A DNA stretch of 5,066 bases from Anaeromyxobacter dehalogenans (GTDB lineage: Bacteria; Myxococcota_A; UBA9042; DTJE01). A model generated the notes under the pieces. The model had not been told where the DNA came from and did no database searches. It saw only the letters and a program-made list of their open reading frames with translations. The position numbers were made by a program, and so were the translations under genes. Each line of letters opens with the position of its first letter. Within the stretch, counting starts at the first letter, position 1. Of the stretch, positions 1 through 5,066 are shown piece after piece. The stretch covers positions 1-5,066 of the forward strand of contig DYKK01000254.1 in assembly GCA_020722625.1 (NCBI GenBank), read 5' to 3'.

Positions 1-56
1 CATCACAAGAACAATCTAAGCCAGGAGCGATGCGACGTCAAGCAGCGCAATTGCCA

Positions 57-127
57 AGCGGTCAGCGATCAGCAGTCAGCAGTCAGCGATAAGCTGAAGG
101 CTGACCGCTGAAAGCTCAAGGCTGACC
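57..127. repeat. Inverted heptamer array (TCAGC core)
   Basis: Five units with a 7-bp period run from 62 to 96: TCAGCGA, TCAGCAG, TCAGCAG, TCAGCGA and a degenerate TAAGCTG. The same core then continues in the opposite orientation to 127, where it reads as GCTGA-type units, also at a 7-bp period when read on the other strand. The array therefore has two opposing halves. An exact 10-bp inverted repeat, AGCGGTCAGC (57-66) against GCTGACCGCT (100-109), frames the centre. A 10-bp direct repeat, AAGGCTGACC, occurs at 97-106 and 118-127. The array could fold into an imperfect stem. Such arrays are usually dispersed intergenic repeats of unknown function; that copies exist elsewhere in this genome is inference. 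Confidence 0.75.
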
Positions 128-222
128 CAGAATCCGCCGTCAGATTTCAAAACCCATTGAACCTGTTGGCTTTGACGCGGATCCTCATTCACCACCCTCT
201 CACGACAGCGGGTCTGGAACTT

Positions 223-257
223 CAATCCGAAATCCGCAATCCGCAATCCGAAATCCT
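223..257. repeat. Tandem heptamer array (C/A)AATCCG
   Basis: Five consecutive heptamers fill this stretch: CAATCCG (223-229), AAATCCG (230-236), CAATCCG (237-243), CAATCCG (244-250) and AAATCCT (251-257). They differ only at the first base, apart from the last base of the final unit. One opposite-orientation copy, CGGATTG, stands at 299-305, beyond the hairpin that begins where the array ends. Extended by one base, GCAATCCG (243-250) and CGGATTGC (299-306) form an exact 8-bp inverted repeat enclosing that hairpin. A seven-base period is not a codon multiple, and no gene covers the array. Its function is unknown. Confidence 0.8.
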
Positions 258-287
258 GATTCGCCGCCGTCGCGGCGGTGAATCAGG
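255..287. other. Strong 33-nt hairpin
   Basis: The arms CCTGATTC (255-262) and GAATCAGG (280-287) are exact reverse complements. Inside them GCCGCCG (263-269) faces CGGCGGT (273-279), giving a 15-bp stem with a single G-T wobble and a three-base TCG loop. No run of T follows on either strand, so it is not a classical intrinsic terminator. It could be a REP-like element, a processing or pausing structure, or the 3' end of an upstream transcript. It lies about 16 bp before the possible -35 element of the aminotransferase gene. The structure is read directly from the bases; the role is not known. Confidence 0.75.
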
Positions 288-302
288 GGAAGACTGACCG
301 GA

Positions 303-331
303 TTGCCTTTCCGTTCTGCTTGCCCTAGCAT
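303..331 (+). promoter_or_regulatory. Possible sigma-70-type promoter for the aminotransferase gene
   Basis: A -35-like TTGCCT (303-308) and a -10-like TAGCAT (326-331) are separated by exactly 17 bp. Each matches four of the six consensus positions. Transcription would start near 338, giving a leader of about 40 nt to the GTG at 380, which fits that start better than the GTG at 344. Matches of this strength arise by chance, so this is a candidate only. Confidence 0.35.
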
Positions 332-366
332 TCGTCAAGGGTCGTGGGACCCCAAGAAGCGCGGAC

Positions 367-370
367 GAGG
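367..370 (+). promoter_or_regulatory. Ribosome binding site for the aminotransferase start
   Basis: GAGG lies nine bases before the GTG at 380. The alternative GTG at 344 and the ATG at 407 have poorer upstream sequences. Together with the conserved N-terminal pattern of the protein, this favours 380 as the start. Confidence 0.5.
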
Positions 371-379
371 CGAAGAGCC

Positions 380-1588
380 GTGCCACTGTCGAGACGCGGC
401 CGCGAGATGCCCGCATCGCCCATCCGGCGGCTCGCCTCCCTCGCGGACGAGACGAAGCGCCGAGGGGTGCGGGTCTATCACCTGAACATCGGCCAGCCCG
501 ACATCCCGACCCCCCCGGAGATGCTGGACGCGATCCGGCGGTTCCGGGAGCCGGTCCTGGCCTACGGCCCGTCCGCCGGACTGCCCGAAACGCGGGCCGC
601 GATGGCGGACTACCTGGGCGGCCTGGGCACGCCCGTCGCGCCCTCCGAGGTCCTCGTCACGGACGGAGGCAGCGAGGCGGTCCTGTTCACCATGCTCGCG
701 GTGTGCGACCCGGGGGACGACCTCATCGTCTTCGAACCTTTCTACACAAACTACATGGGGTTCGCGCGGATGGCCGGCGCGCGCCTGACGCCCATCCGGA
801 CGCGCCCCGAGGACGGCTACCACCCGCCGCCCATCGGCGAGGTCGAGCGCGCGATCTCGCCGTCCACGCGGGCGATCCTCTACTGCTCTCCGGCGAACCC
901 GACGGGCACGATCCTGCGCAGGGACGAGGTCCGCGCCCTCCTGGACCTCGCGATCCGCCGAGACCTCTTCCTGATCGCGGACGAGGTCTATCGCGAGTTC
1001 GTCTATGACGGGGTGCGGCACACCGGGGTTCTCGAGGTCGCCGCGGAGGCCGGGGCCCTGGACCGGGTCATCCTCGTGGACAGCATCTCGAAGCGGTTCT
1101 CGGCCTGCGGGGCCCGGATCGGGTTTCTGGTCACCCACAACCGCGACGTCCTCGACGCCTGCCTGCGCTTCGGCCAGGCCCGCCTGTGTCCGCCGACCGT
1201 GGACCAGGTCGCGGCGGCCGCGGGATACCGGGTGCTCTCCCGCTACGTCCCCCCGATGATCGACGAGTACCGCCGGCGCCGGGACCGCGTGATGGAGGAG
1301 ATCGCCCGGATCCCGGGCGCCTCCTGCGCGCGTCCCCAGGGCGCCTTCTACGTGATGCCCCGTCTGCCCGTGGACGACGCGGACGCCTTCGCGACGTTCC
1401 TCCTGCGCGACTTCCAGCACGAGGGCCGGACGGTCATGGTCGCCCCGGGAGATGGCTTCTACGCCACGCCGGGCGCGGGCCGCGACGAGGTCCGCATCGC
1501 CTACGTCCTGAACGAGGACGACCTCGTGACGGCCATGGACTTGCTCCGGCGCGGGGTCGAGGCGTACCGGGCCCGACGAGGGCTGTGA
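380..1588 (+). CDS. PLP-dependent aminotransferase, aspartate aminotransferase class (class I/II)
   Basis: This is a cytoplasmic fold-type-I enzyme that moves an amino group between an amino acid and a 2-oxo acid, with pyridoxal phosphate on a lysine. From the GTG at 380 it is 402 residues, close to the usual length of about 400. Visible landmarks are GQPD (38-41) in the substrate-binding N-terminal part, NPTG (173-176) with the cofactor-contacting Asn, DEVY (201-204) with the Asp and Tyr that hold the pyridine ring, SKRFSACGARIG with the Schiff-base Lys238, and EVRIAYV with Arg372, which binds the substrate carboxylate. The N-terminus, PLSRRGREMPASPIRRL, fits relatives whose chain begins about ten residues before the MPASPIR motif, so the ATG at 407 is probably internal. 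The ORF can also be extended to a GTG at 344. All key residues are intact. Aspartate is the likeliest substrate by family resemblance; prephenate or another amino acid is possible and cannot be decided here. The next gene follows after 18 bp. Confidence 0.93.
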   Translation: MPLSRRGREMPASPIRRLASLADETKRRGVRVYHLNIGQPDIPTPPEMLDAIRRFREPVLAYGPSAGLPETRAAMADYLGGLGTPVAPSEVLVTDGGSEAVLFTMLAVCDPGDDLIVFEPFYTNYMGFARMAGARLTPIRTRPEDGYHPPPIGEVERAISPSTRAILYCSPANPTGTILRRDEVRALLDLAIRRDLFLIADEVYREFVYDGVRHTGVLEVAAEAGALDRVILVDSISKRFSACGARIGFLVTHNRDVLDACLRFGQARLCPPTVDQVAAAAGYRVLSRYVPPMIDEYRRRRDRVMEEIARIPGASCARPQGAFYVMPRLPVDDADAFATFLLRDFQHEGRTVMVAPGDGFYATPGAGRDEVRIAYVLNEDDLVTAMDLLRRGVEAYRARRGL

Positions 1589-1593
1589 TGAGA

Positions 1594-1601
1594 AAGGGAG
1601 G
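1594..1601 (+). promoter_or_regulatory. Ribosome binding site of the barrel-like protein gene
   Basis: AAGGGAGG is a near-perfect Shine-Dalgarno sequence five bases before the GTG at 1607. It fixes that start over the in-frame ATG codons at 1634 and 1643. It lies in the 18-bp gap after the aminotransferase stop, which fits translation from a shared transcript. Confidence 0.8.
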
Positions 1602-1606
1602 CATCC

Positions 1607-2368
1607 GTGCGATCACACGTTCACGCGCGTGCGATGACGCGCATGGCCCTGTTGTTGGGAGTCGGGATGACCTCCGCGCCGGTGCACGGCGAGGACCTCC
1701 CCTTTGTCTTCCAGCAGGTCCCGCAGGCTGAAACTCCCGGGAGCGTCTTCGGCGGGTACGCCGTCAGTTACGGGCGGCGGGCCACGCCCCCCCTGGCCCC
1801 GGACGGGGTCGAGCACGCCTGGTTCGCGGGGTTCCACGCGCTCGAGACCCTGTCCGCGAGGCTGTCCGCGACGCTGGCGACCCGGGAACGCCTGGAAGGA
1901 CGGGCGTGGCGGCTGGGCGCCGAGGTCCGACAGGTCCTGCTGGGCCGCGAACGGTTCGGCGTGGACCTCGGGGTGACCGCGGGGTACTTGCGGGAACTCG
2001 ACCGCGCCCACGTCGCCGCCGGGTCGCTCCAGGCGGCCGGGGCCGTGGGTCCCGTCGAGGTCGCGGGGACCGTGTATCTCGAGAAGGCCTTCGCGGCGGG
2101 CCGGGACCCGGTGGACGTGATCGTGACCGCGGGCGCGGCGTTTCCCGTGGCCTCGTTCGTCTCGCTCGGGCTGGAGTACCAGGGCCAGGACCTGGAAGAC
2201 CTGTGGGAGCGCGAGGAGGCCGAGGGCGGGGCACGTCACCTCCTGGGCCCGACGGCGACCTTCGACCTGTTCGGCGGCCGCGCGGCCGCGGGGGTGGGCC
2301 TGGCCGCGGGCCTCACCCGCAACAGCCCCGATGTCGTGGCCCGCACCACGATTCTCGTGAACTTCTAG
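1607..2368 (+). CDS. Exported protein of unknown function, probable outer-membrane beta-barrel
   Basis: I cannot assign this 253-residue protein to a named family. The N-terminus has Arg and His residues, then a hydrophobic stretch (about 13-25) and a likely signal peptidase I site after VHG at 28, so the mature chain would start at Glu29. The mature part is rich in Gly, Ala and Val, with stretches of alternating polar and hydrophobic residues (for example about 115-130, 145-160, 170-195 and 210-253). It has no Cys in the mature chain and no long membrane helix. The last residues, TTILVNF, end in Phe with hydrophobic residues at -3 and -5, as in the beta-signal read by the BAM complex. Together these suggest a small barrel in the outer membrane. 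An acidic segment, QDLEDLWEREEAEGG (about 197-211), would suit a loop. A periplasmic beta-rich protein is the alternative. It sits 18 bp after the aminotransferase gene and is probably co-transcribed, though no shared function is evident. Confidence 0.8.
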   Translation: MRSHVHARAMTRMALLLGVGMTSAPVHGEDLPFVFQQVPQAETPGSVFGGYAVSYGRRATPPLAPDGVEHAWFAGFHALETLSARLSATLATRERLEGRAWRLGAEVRQVLLGRERFGVDLGVTAGYLRELDRAHVAAGSLQAAGAVGPVEVAGTVYLEKAFAAGRDPVDVIVTAGAAFPVASFVSLGLEYQGQDLEDLWEREEAEGGARHLLGPTATFDLFGGRAAAGVGLAAGLTRNSPDVVARTTILVNF

Positions 2369-2378
2369 TTCCAGGCCC

Positions 2379-4970
2379 TCACGCAAACACAAGCCCGTCG
2401 GCCCCGGCGTCCACCGACACGGAGGAGCCTTCCCGGAAGCGCCCGTCGAGCAGGGCCTCGGCCAGGGGGTTCAGGAGGCGCTTTTCGATCACGCGGCGGA
2501 GGGGCCGCGCCCCATAGACGGGGTCGTACCCCTCGCGGGCGAGCCACGCGCGGGCCGCAGGCGTCAGGTGCAGGGTCAGGCCCCGCTCGGCGAGCCGCTT
2601 CGTGACCCGTTCCATCTGGATGTCCACGATCCGTTCGAGGTCCTCACGCGTCAAACTATTGAAGACCACAATATCGTCCAGGCGGTTCAGGAACTCGGGG
2701 CGGAAGGCCGCCTTCACCTCCGCGAAGACCCTCTCGCGCACCCGTTTTCGCTCCTCGTCGGTCATCAATCCTTGCTCCGCGGCCTCGCGCAGAACCTGGC
2801 TTCCGAGGTTCGACGTCATCACGAGCAGGGTGTTCTTGAAGTCCACCGTGCGCCCGAGGCCGTCCGTCAGCCGCCCGTCGTCCAGGACCTGCAACAGGAC
2901 GTTGAACACGTCCGGGTGGGCCTTCTCGACCTCGTCGAGCAGCACGACGCTGTAGGGCCGGCGCCGCACCGCCTCGGTCAACTGCCCGCCCTCCTCGTGG
3001 CCCACGTACCCGGGCGGGGCCCCGATCAGGCGCGCGACCGAGTGCTTCTCCATGTACTCGCTCATGTCGAGGCGGACCATGGCCTCGGGGTCGTCGAACA
3101 GGAACTCCGCCAGGGCCCGCACCAGTTCCGTCTTGCCCACGCCCGTGGGCCCCAGGAACAGGAAGGACCCGATGGGGCGCGCCGCGTCCGCCAGTCCCGT
3201 CCTGGACCGCCGCACCGCGTTCGCGACCGCCGCGATGGCCTCGTCCTGGTGGACCACCCTCGCCCGGAGCCTCTCCTCCATGGCCAGCAGTTTCTTCTGT
3301 TCGCCCTCGAGCATCCGGGCGACCGGGATCCCGGTCCACGACGAGACCACGCGGGCCACGTCCTCCTCGTCCACCTCCTCCTTGAGCATCCTGCGGTCCC
3401 GCTGGACGTCGCCCAGTTCCGCCGACAGCCGCTCGATGTCGCGCTGCAACTCCGGGAGGCGCCCGTACTTCAGGCGCGCGGCCCCGTCCCAGTCCCCGCG
3501 CCGCTCCGCCATCTCCTGCTCATGCCTGGCGCGCTCCATCTCCTCCTTGCGCCCGCGGATCCCCGCGAGCAGTTCCTTTTCGCGTTGCCAGTGCGCCCGC
3601 AGGGACGTCGCGGTCTCCTTCAGATTCGCGACCTCGGCCTCCACGGCCCGCAGCCGATCCCGCGCGGCCTCCCCCTCCTCGCGCGAGAGGGCCTGGCGCT
3701 CGATCTCCAGCTGGGCGATGCGCCGCTCCACGTCGTCCACCTCGGCGGGGACCGAGTCGATCTCCATGCGCAGGCGGCTCGCGGCCTCGTCCATCAGGTC
3801 AATGGCCTTGTCCGGGAGGTGGCGGTCCGTGATGTACCGCTTCGACAGGGTGGCCGCCGCGATCAAGGCCGCGTCCCGGATGCGCACCCCGTGGTGGATC
3901 TCGTAGCGCTCGCGAAGCCCCCGCAGGATCGAGATCGTATCCTCGACCGACGGCTCCCCGACGAACACGGGCTGGAACCGCCGTTCCAGGGCCGCGTCCT
4001 TCTCGATGTGCTTGCGGTACTCCTTCAGGGTCGTCGCGCCCACGCAGTGCAGGACCCCCCGCGCGAGCGCGGGTTTCAGCATGTTCGAGGCGTCCACGGC
4101 CCCTTCCGCGGCGCCCGCCCCGACCAGGGTGTGCAGTTCGTCAATGAACAGGATGACCTCGCCCTCGGCCCGCTCGATCTCCTTGAGGACGGCCTTCATC
4201 CGGTCCTCGAACTCGCCCCGGTACTTGGTCCCGGCCACGAGCGACCCCATGTCCAGGGCCAGAAGCCGCTTGTCCTTCAGGGTCTCGGGCACGTCCCCCT
4301 TCGCGATCCGCTGGGCGAGCCCCTCCACGATGGCGGTCTTGCCCACGCCGGCCTCCCCGATCAGGACCGGGTTGTTCTTCTGGCGGCGCGACAGGACCTG
4401 GATCACGCGGCGGACCTCCTCGTCGCGGCCGATGACGGGGTCCAGTTTCCCCTGGCGCGCGCGCGCCGTGAGGTCCGTCGCGTACTTCTCGAGCACCCGG
4501 TATCGCTCTTCGGCGTCCGGGTCCGTCACCCGCACCCCGCCCCGGACCTCCTTCAGGGCCAGCAGGAACCGGTCGCGCTGCACCCCGGCCTCACGCAGGG
4601 CCTCGGCGAGCGGGGTCCCCTTCTCCTTCATGGCCGCGAGGAACAGGTGCTCGCTGCCCGTGAAGTCGTCCCGGAACCCCTTCGCCTCCTTCTCGGCCTC
4701 GGGGAGCAGGGCGGCCAGGCGGCGCGAGACCGCGACCTCGCCCCCCTGGACCTGCGGGTAGCGGTCCACAAGCCGCTCCACCGCGCCCCGCAGGGCCTCG
4801 GGCGATACCTCCATTCGCCGCAGCACGTTGGGGACGACGCCGTCGGGCTCCTGGAGGAGCGCGTGAACCAGGTGCTCCACCTCGACCTCGGGGTGGGTGC
4901 GTTCCCGGGCCGCCTGGGCGGCGGCCTGGATCGCCTCGCGTGCTTTGATCGTGAAATGGTCAAGGTTCAT
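2379..4970 (-). CDS. clpB: ATP-dependent disaggregase ClpB (Hsp100)
   Basis: ClpB is a cytoplasmic hexameric AAA+ chaperone that, with DnaK, DnaJ and GrpE, pulls polypeptides out of aggregates after heat stress. The chain is 863 residues (E. coli 857). In order it has a Clp N domain (1 to about 145), the first AAA+ module with Walker A GEAGVGKT (205-212, Lys211), pore Tyr250, Walker B Asp277-Glu278 and arginine fingers Arg330-Arg331. A long coiled-coil middle domain follows (about 400-525), charged and heptad-like. The second AAA+ module has GPTGVGKT (607-614, Lys613), pore Tyr655 in GYVGHEEGG, Walker B Asp679-Glu680, an arginine in FLNR (763) and sensor-2 Arg822 in GAR. The full-length middle domain separates it from ClpA and ClpC, which partner ClpP. 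All catalytic residues are present. I start it at the ATG at 4970, giving the typical MNLDHFTIKAREAIQ, rather than the GTG at 4982. It is monocistronic as far as visible and likely under heat-shock control. Confidence 0.98.
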   Translation of the reverse strand: MNLDHFTIKAREAIQAAAQAARERTHPEVEVEHLVHALLQEPDGVVPNVLRRMEVSPEALRGAVERLVDRYPQVQGGEVAVSRRLAALLPEAEKEAKGFRDDFTGSEHLFLAAMKEKGTPLAEALREAGVQRDRFLLALKEVRGGVRVTDPDAEERYRVLEKYATDLTARARQGKLDPVIGRDEEVRRVIQVLSRRQKNNPVLIGEAGVGKTAIVEGLAQRIAKGDVPETLKDKRLLALDMGSLVAGTKYRGEFEDRMKAVLKEIERAEGEVILFIDELHTLVGAGAAEGAVDASNMLKPALARGVLHCVGATTLKEYRKHIEKDAALERRFQPVFVGEPSVEDTISILRGLRERYEIHHGVRIRDAALIAAATLSKRYITDRHLPDKAIDLMDEAASRLRMEIDSVPAEVDDVERRIAQLEIERQALSREEGEAARDRLRAVEAEVANLKETATSLRAHWQREKELLAGIRGRKEEMERARHEQEMAERRGDWDGAARLKYGRLPELQRDIERLSAELGDVQRDRRMLKEEVDEEDVARVVSSWTGIPVARMLEGEQKKLLAMEERLRARVVHQDEAIAAVANAVRRSRTGLADAARPIGSFLFLGPTGVGKTELVRALAEFLFDDPEAMVRLDMSEYMEKHSVARLIGAPPGYVGHEEGGQLTEAVRRRPYSVVLLDEVEKAHPDVFNVLLQVLDDGRLTDGLGRTVDFKNTLLVMTSNLGSQVLREAAEQGLMTDEERKRVRERVFAEVKAAFRPEFLNRLDDIVVFNSLTREDLERIVDIQMERVTKRLAERGLTLHLTPAARAWLAREGYDPVYGARPLRRVIEKRLLNPLAEALLDGRFREGSSVSVDAGADGLVFA

Positions 4971-4975
4971 GATTT

Positions 4976-4980
4976 TCACC
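4976..4980 (-). promoter_or_regulatory. Ribosome binding site of clpB
   Basis: Read on the - strand, GGTGA lies five bases before the ATG at 4970 and matches the 3' part of the Shine-Dalgarno consensus. It overlaps the codons of the possible upstream GTG start at 4982, which argues for the ATG. Confidence 0.55.
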
Positions 4981-5008
4981 ACACAATAGAATCGAACAAA
5001 TCGCCGCT

Positions 5009-5022
5009 GGCCTCATGAGGCC
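5009..5022. repeat. 14-bp perfect palindrome in the clpB leader
   Basis: GGCCTCATGAGGCC is an exact palindrome lying 38 bp upstream of the clpB ATG. If transcription starts from the sigma-32-like promoter to its right, it falls within the first part of the 5' untranslated region and could form a GGCCU/AGGCC hairpin with a CAUG loop. It could equally be an operator for a dimeric regulator. It is not a CIRCE element, whose arms are TTAGCACTC and GAGTGCTAA. Confidence 0.5.
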
Positions 5023-5037
5023 TCCCACCGGGGGAAA

Positions 5038-5066
5038 ACATGGGAGTGCGGCGCAGGGAAATCAAG
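5038..5066 (-). promoter_or_regulatory. Possible sigma-32 (RpoH) heat-shock promoter of clpB
   Basis: On the - strand CTTGAT (5066-5061) is followed after 15 bp by TCCCATGT (5045-5038). The RpoH consensus is CTTGAA, 13-17 bp, then CCCCATNT, and the E. coli dnaK P1 promoter also uses CTTGAT. The -10-like box differs from consensus only at its first base. Transcription would start near 5031, leaving a leader of about 60 nt before the clpB ATG. The gene identity supports heat-shock control. The -35 box touches the end of the window, so upstream bases cannot be judged. Confidence 0.5.

Larger units (their letters stand above)
1..379. other. Repeat-bearing intergenic region
   Basis: This stretch has no credible gene. 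Its base composition is more balanced than the strongly GC-rich coding regions that follow, and the short open frames that cross it lack a ribosome binding site or a recognisable product. It contains a heptamer array built on TCAGC with opposing halves (57-127), a second heptamer array built on AATCCG (223-257), a long hairpin (255-287) and a possible sigma-70-type promoter (303-331) for the aminotransferase gene. Positions 1-56 and about 128-222 show nothing I can name. Whatever gene lies to the left is outside the window, so it is not known whether part of this region is its 3' flank. Confidence 0.75.

Noticed and set aside
57..127. Possible CRISPR array
   Set aside because: The units are 7 bp and contiguous, with no spacers of 25-40 bp and no cas gene in the window.
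335..1420. A 361-codon open frame on the - strand opposite the aminotransferase gene
   Set aside because: It is the antisense shadow of a gene with all catalytic residues in place, and its product has low-complexity composition and no known motif.
2274..2289. A 16-bp perfect palindrome made of two adjacent GCGGCCGC octamers
   Set aside because: It falls inside the coding sequence for a Gly-Arg-Ala-Ala-Ala stretch near the end of the barrel-like gene, where GC-rich codons readily give such palindromes; there is no T-run to make it a terminator.
1613..2392. A 259-codon open frame on the - strand opposite the barrel-like gene
   Set aside because: The + strand frame has a strong ribosome binding site, a signal peptide and a beta-signal; the antisense frame has none of these and reads as compositionally biased sequence.
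2379..4970. ClpA or ClpC rather than ClpB
   Set aside because: The long coiled-coil middle domain of about 120 residues and the N-terminus of the MNLDHFTIKAREAIQ type are those of ClpB; the middle domain is too long for ClpC and absent from ClpA, and I see no ClpP-docking IGF/IGL-type tripeptide at the expected place.
2568..5018. An 816-codon open frame on the + strand antisense to nearly all of clpB
   Set aside because: It mirrors a complete, motif-perfect ClpB. Long stop-free antisense frames are expected where third codon positions are almost all G or C. The translation is rich in Arg, Gly, His, Leu and Pro-type composition with no recognisable domain, and no ribosome binding site supports its start.
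4981..5066. CIRCE/HrcA operator upstream of clpB
   Set aside because: Only a partial GCACTC-like string is present (in - strand reading near 5049-5044) and the matching GAGTGC arm at the required nine-base spacing is absent.

Overview
This window looks like a piece of a high-GC bacterial chromosome, with coding parts rich in G/C at third codon positions. The organism is Gram-negative in character: one product has a signal peptide and the pattern of an outer-membrane beta-barrel, and the clpB gene has a sigma-32-like heat-shock promoter match. Short heptameric repeat arrays of the kind at the left end occur in many environmental high-GC genomes, but the phylum cannot be fixed from this sequence.

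Layout: positions 1-379 are non-coding and visibly less GC-rich than the rest. They hold two different 7-bp-period repeat arrays (57-127 and 223-257), a strong 33-nt hairpin (255-287) and a plausible housekeeping promoter (303-331). From 380 to 2368 two genes run on the + strand, 18 bp apart and probably co-transcribed. The first encodes a fold-type-I PLP aminotransferase of the aspartate aminotransferase class. The second encodes a 253-residue exported protein of unknown function, probably a small outer-membrane beta-barrel. From 4970 down to 2379 on the - strand is a complete clpB, the Hsp100 disaggregase, ending tail to tail with the barrel gene across only 10 bp. Upstream of clpB (4971-5066) lie a 14-bp perfect palindrome and the sigma-32-like promoter, at the very edge of the window.

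How the genes relate: ClpB works with DnaK/DnaJ/GrpE, none of which is in the window, and it has no evident functional tie to the convergent pair. The aminotransferase (cytoplasmic amino-acid metabolism) and the exported protein also have no obvious shared pathway; their link is positional only. I find no evidence for a CRISPR array, a complete mobile element, an RNA gene or an undescribed multi-gene system. The points most worth a second look are the two heptamer arrays with the adjoining hairpin, the clpB leader and the unassigned barrel-like protein.
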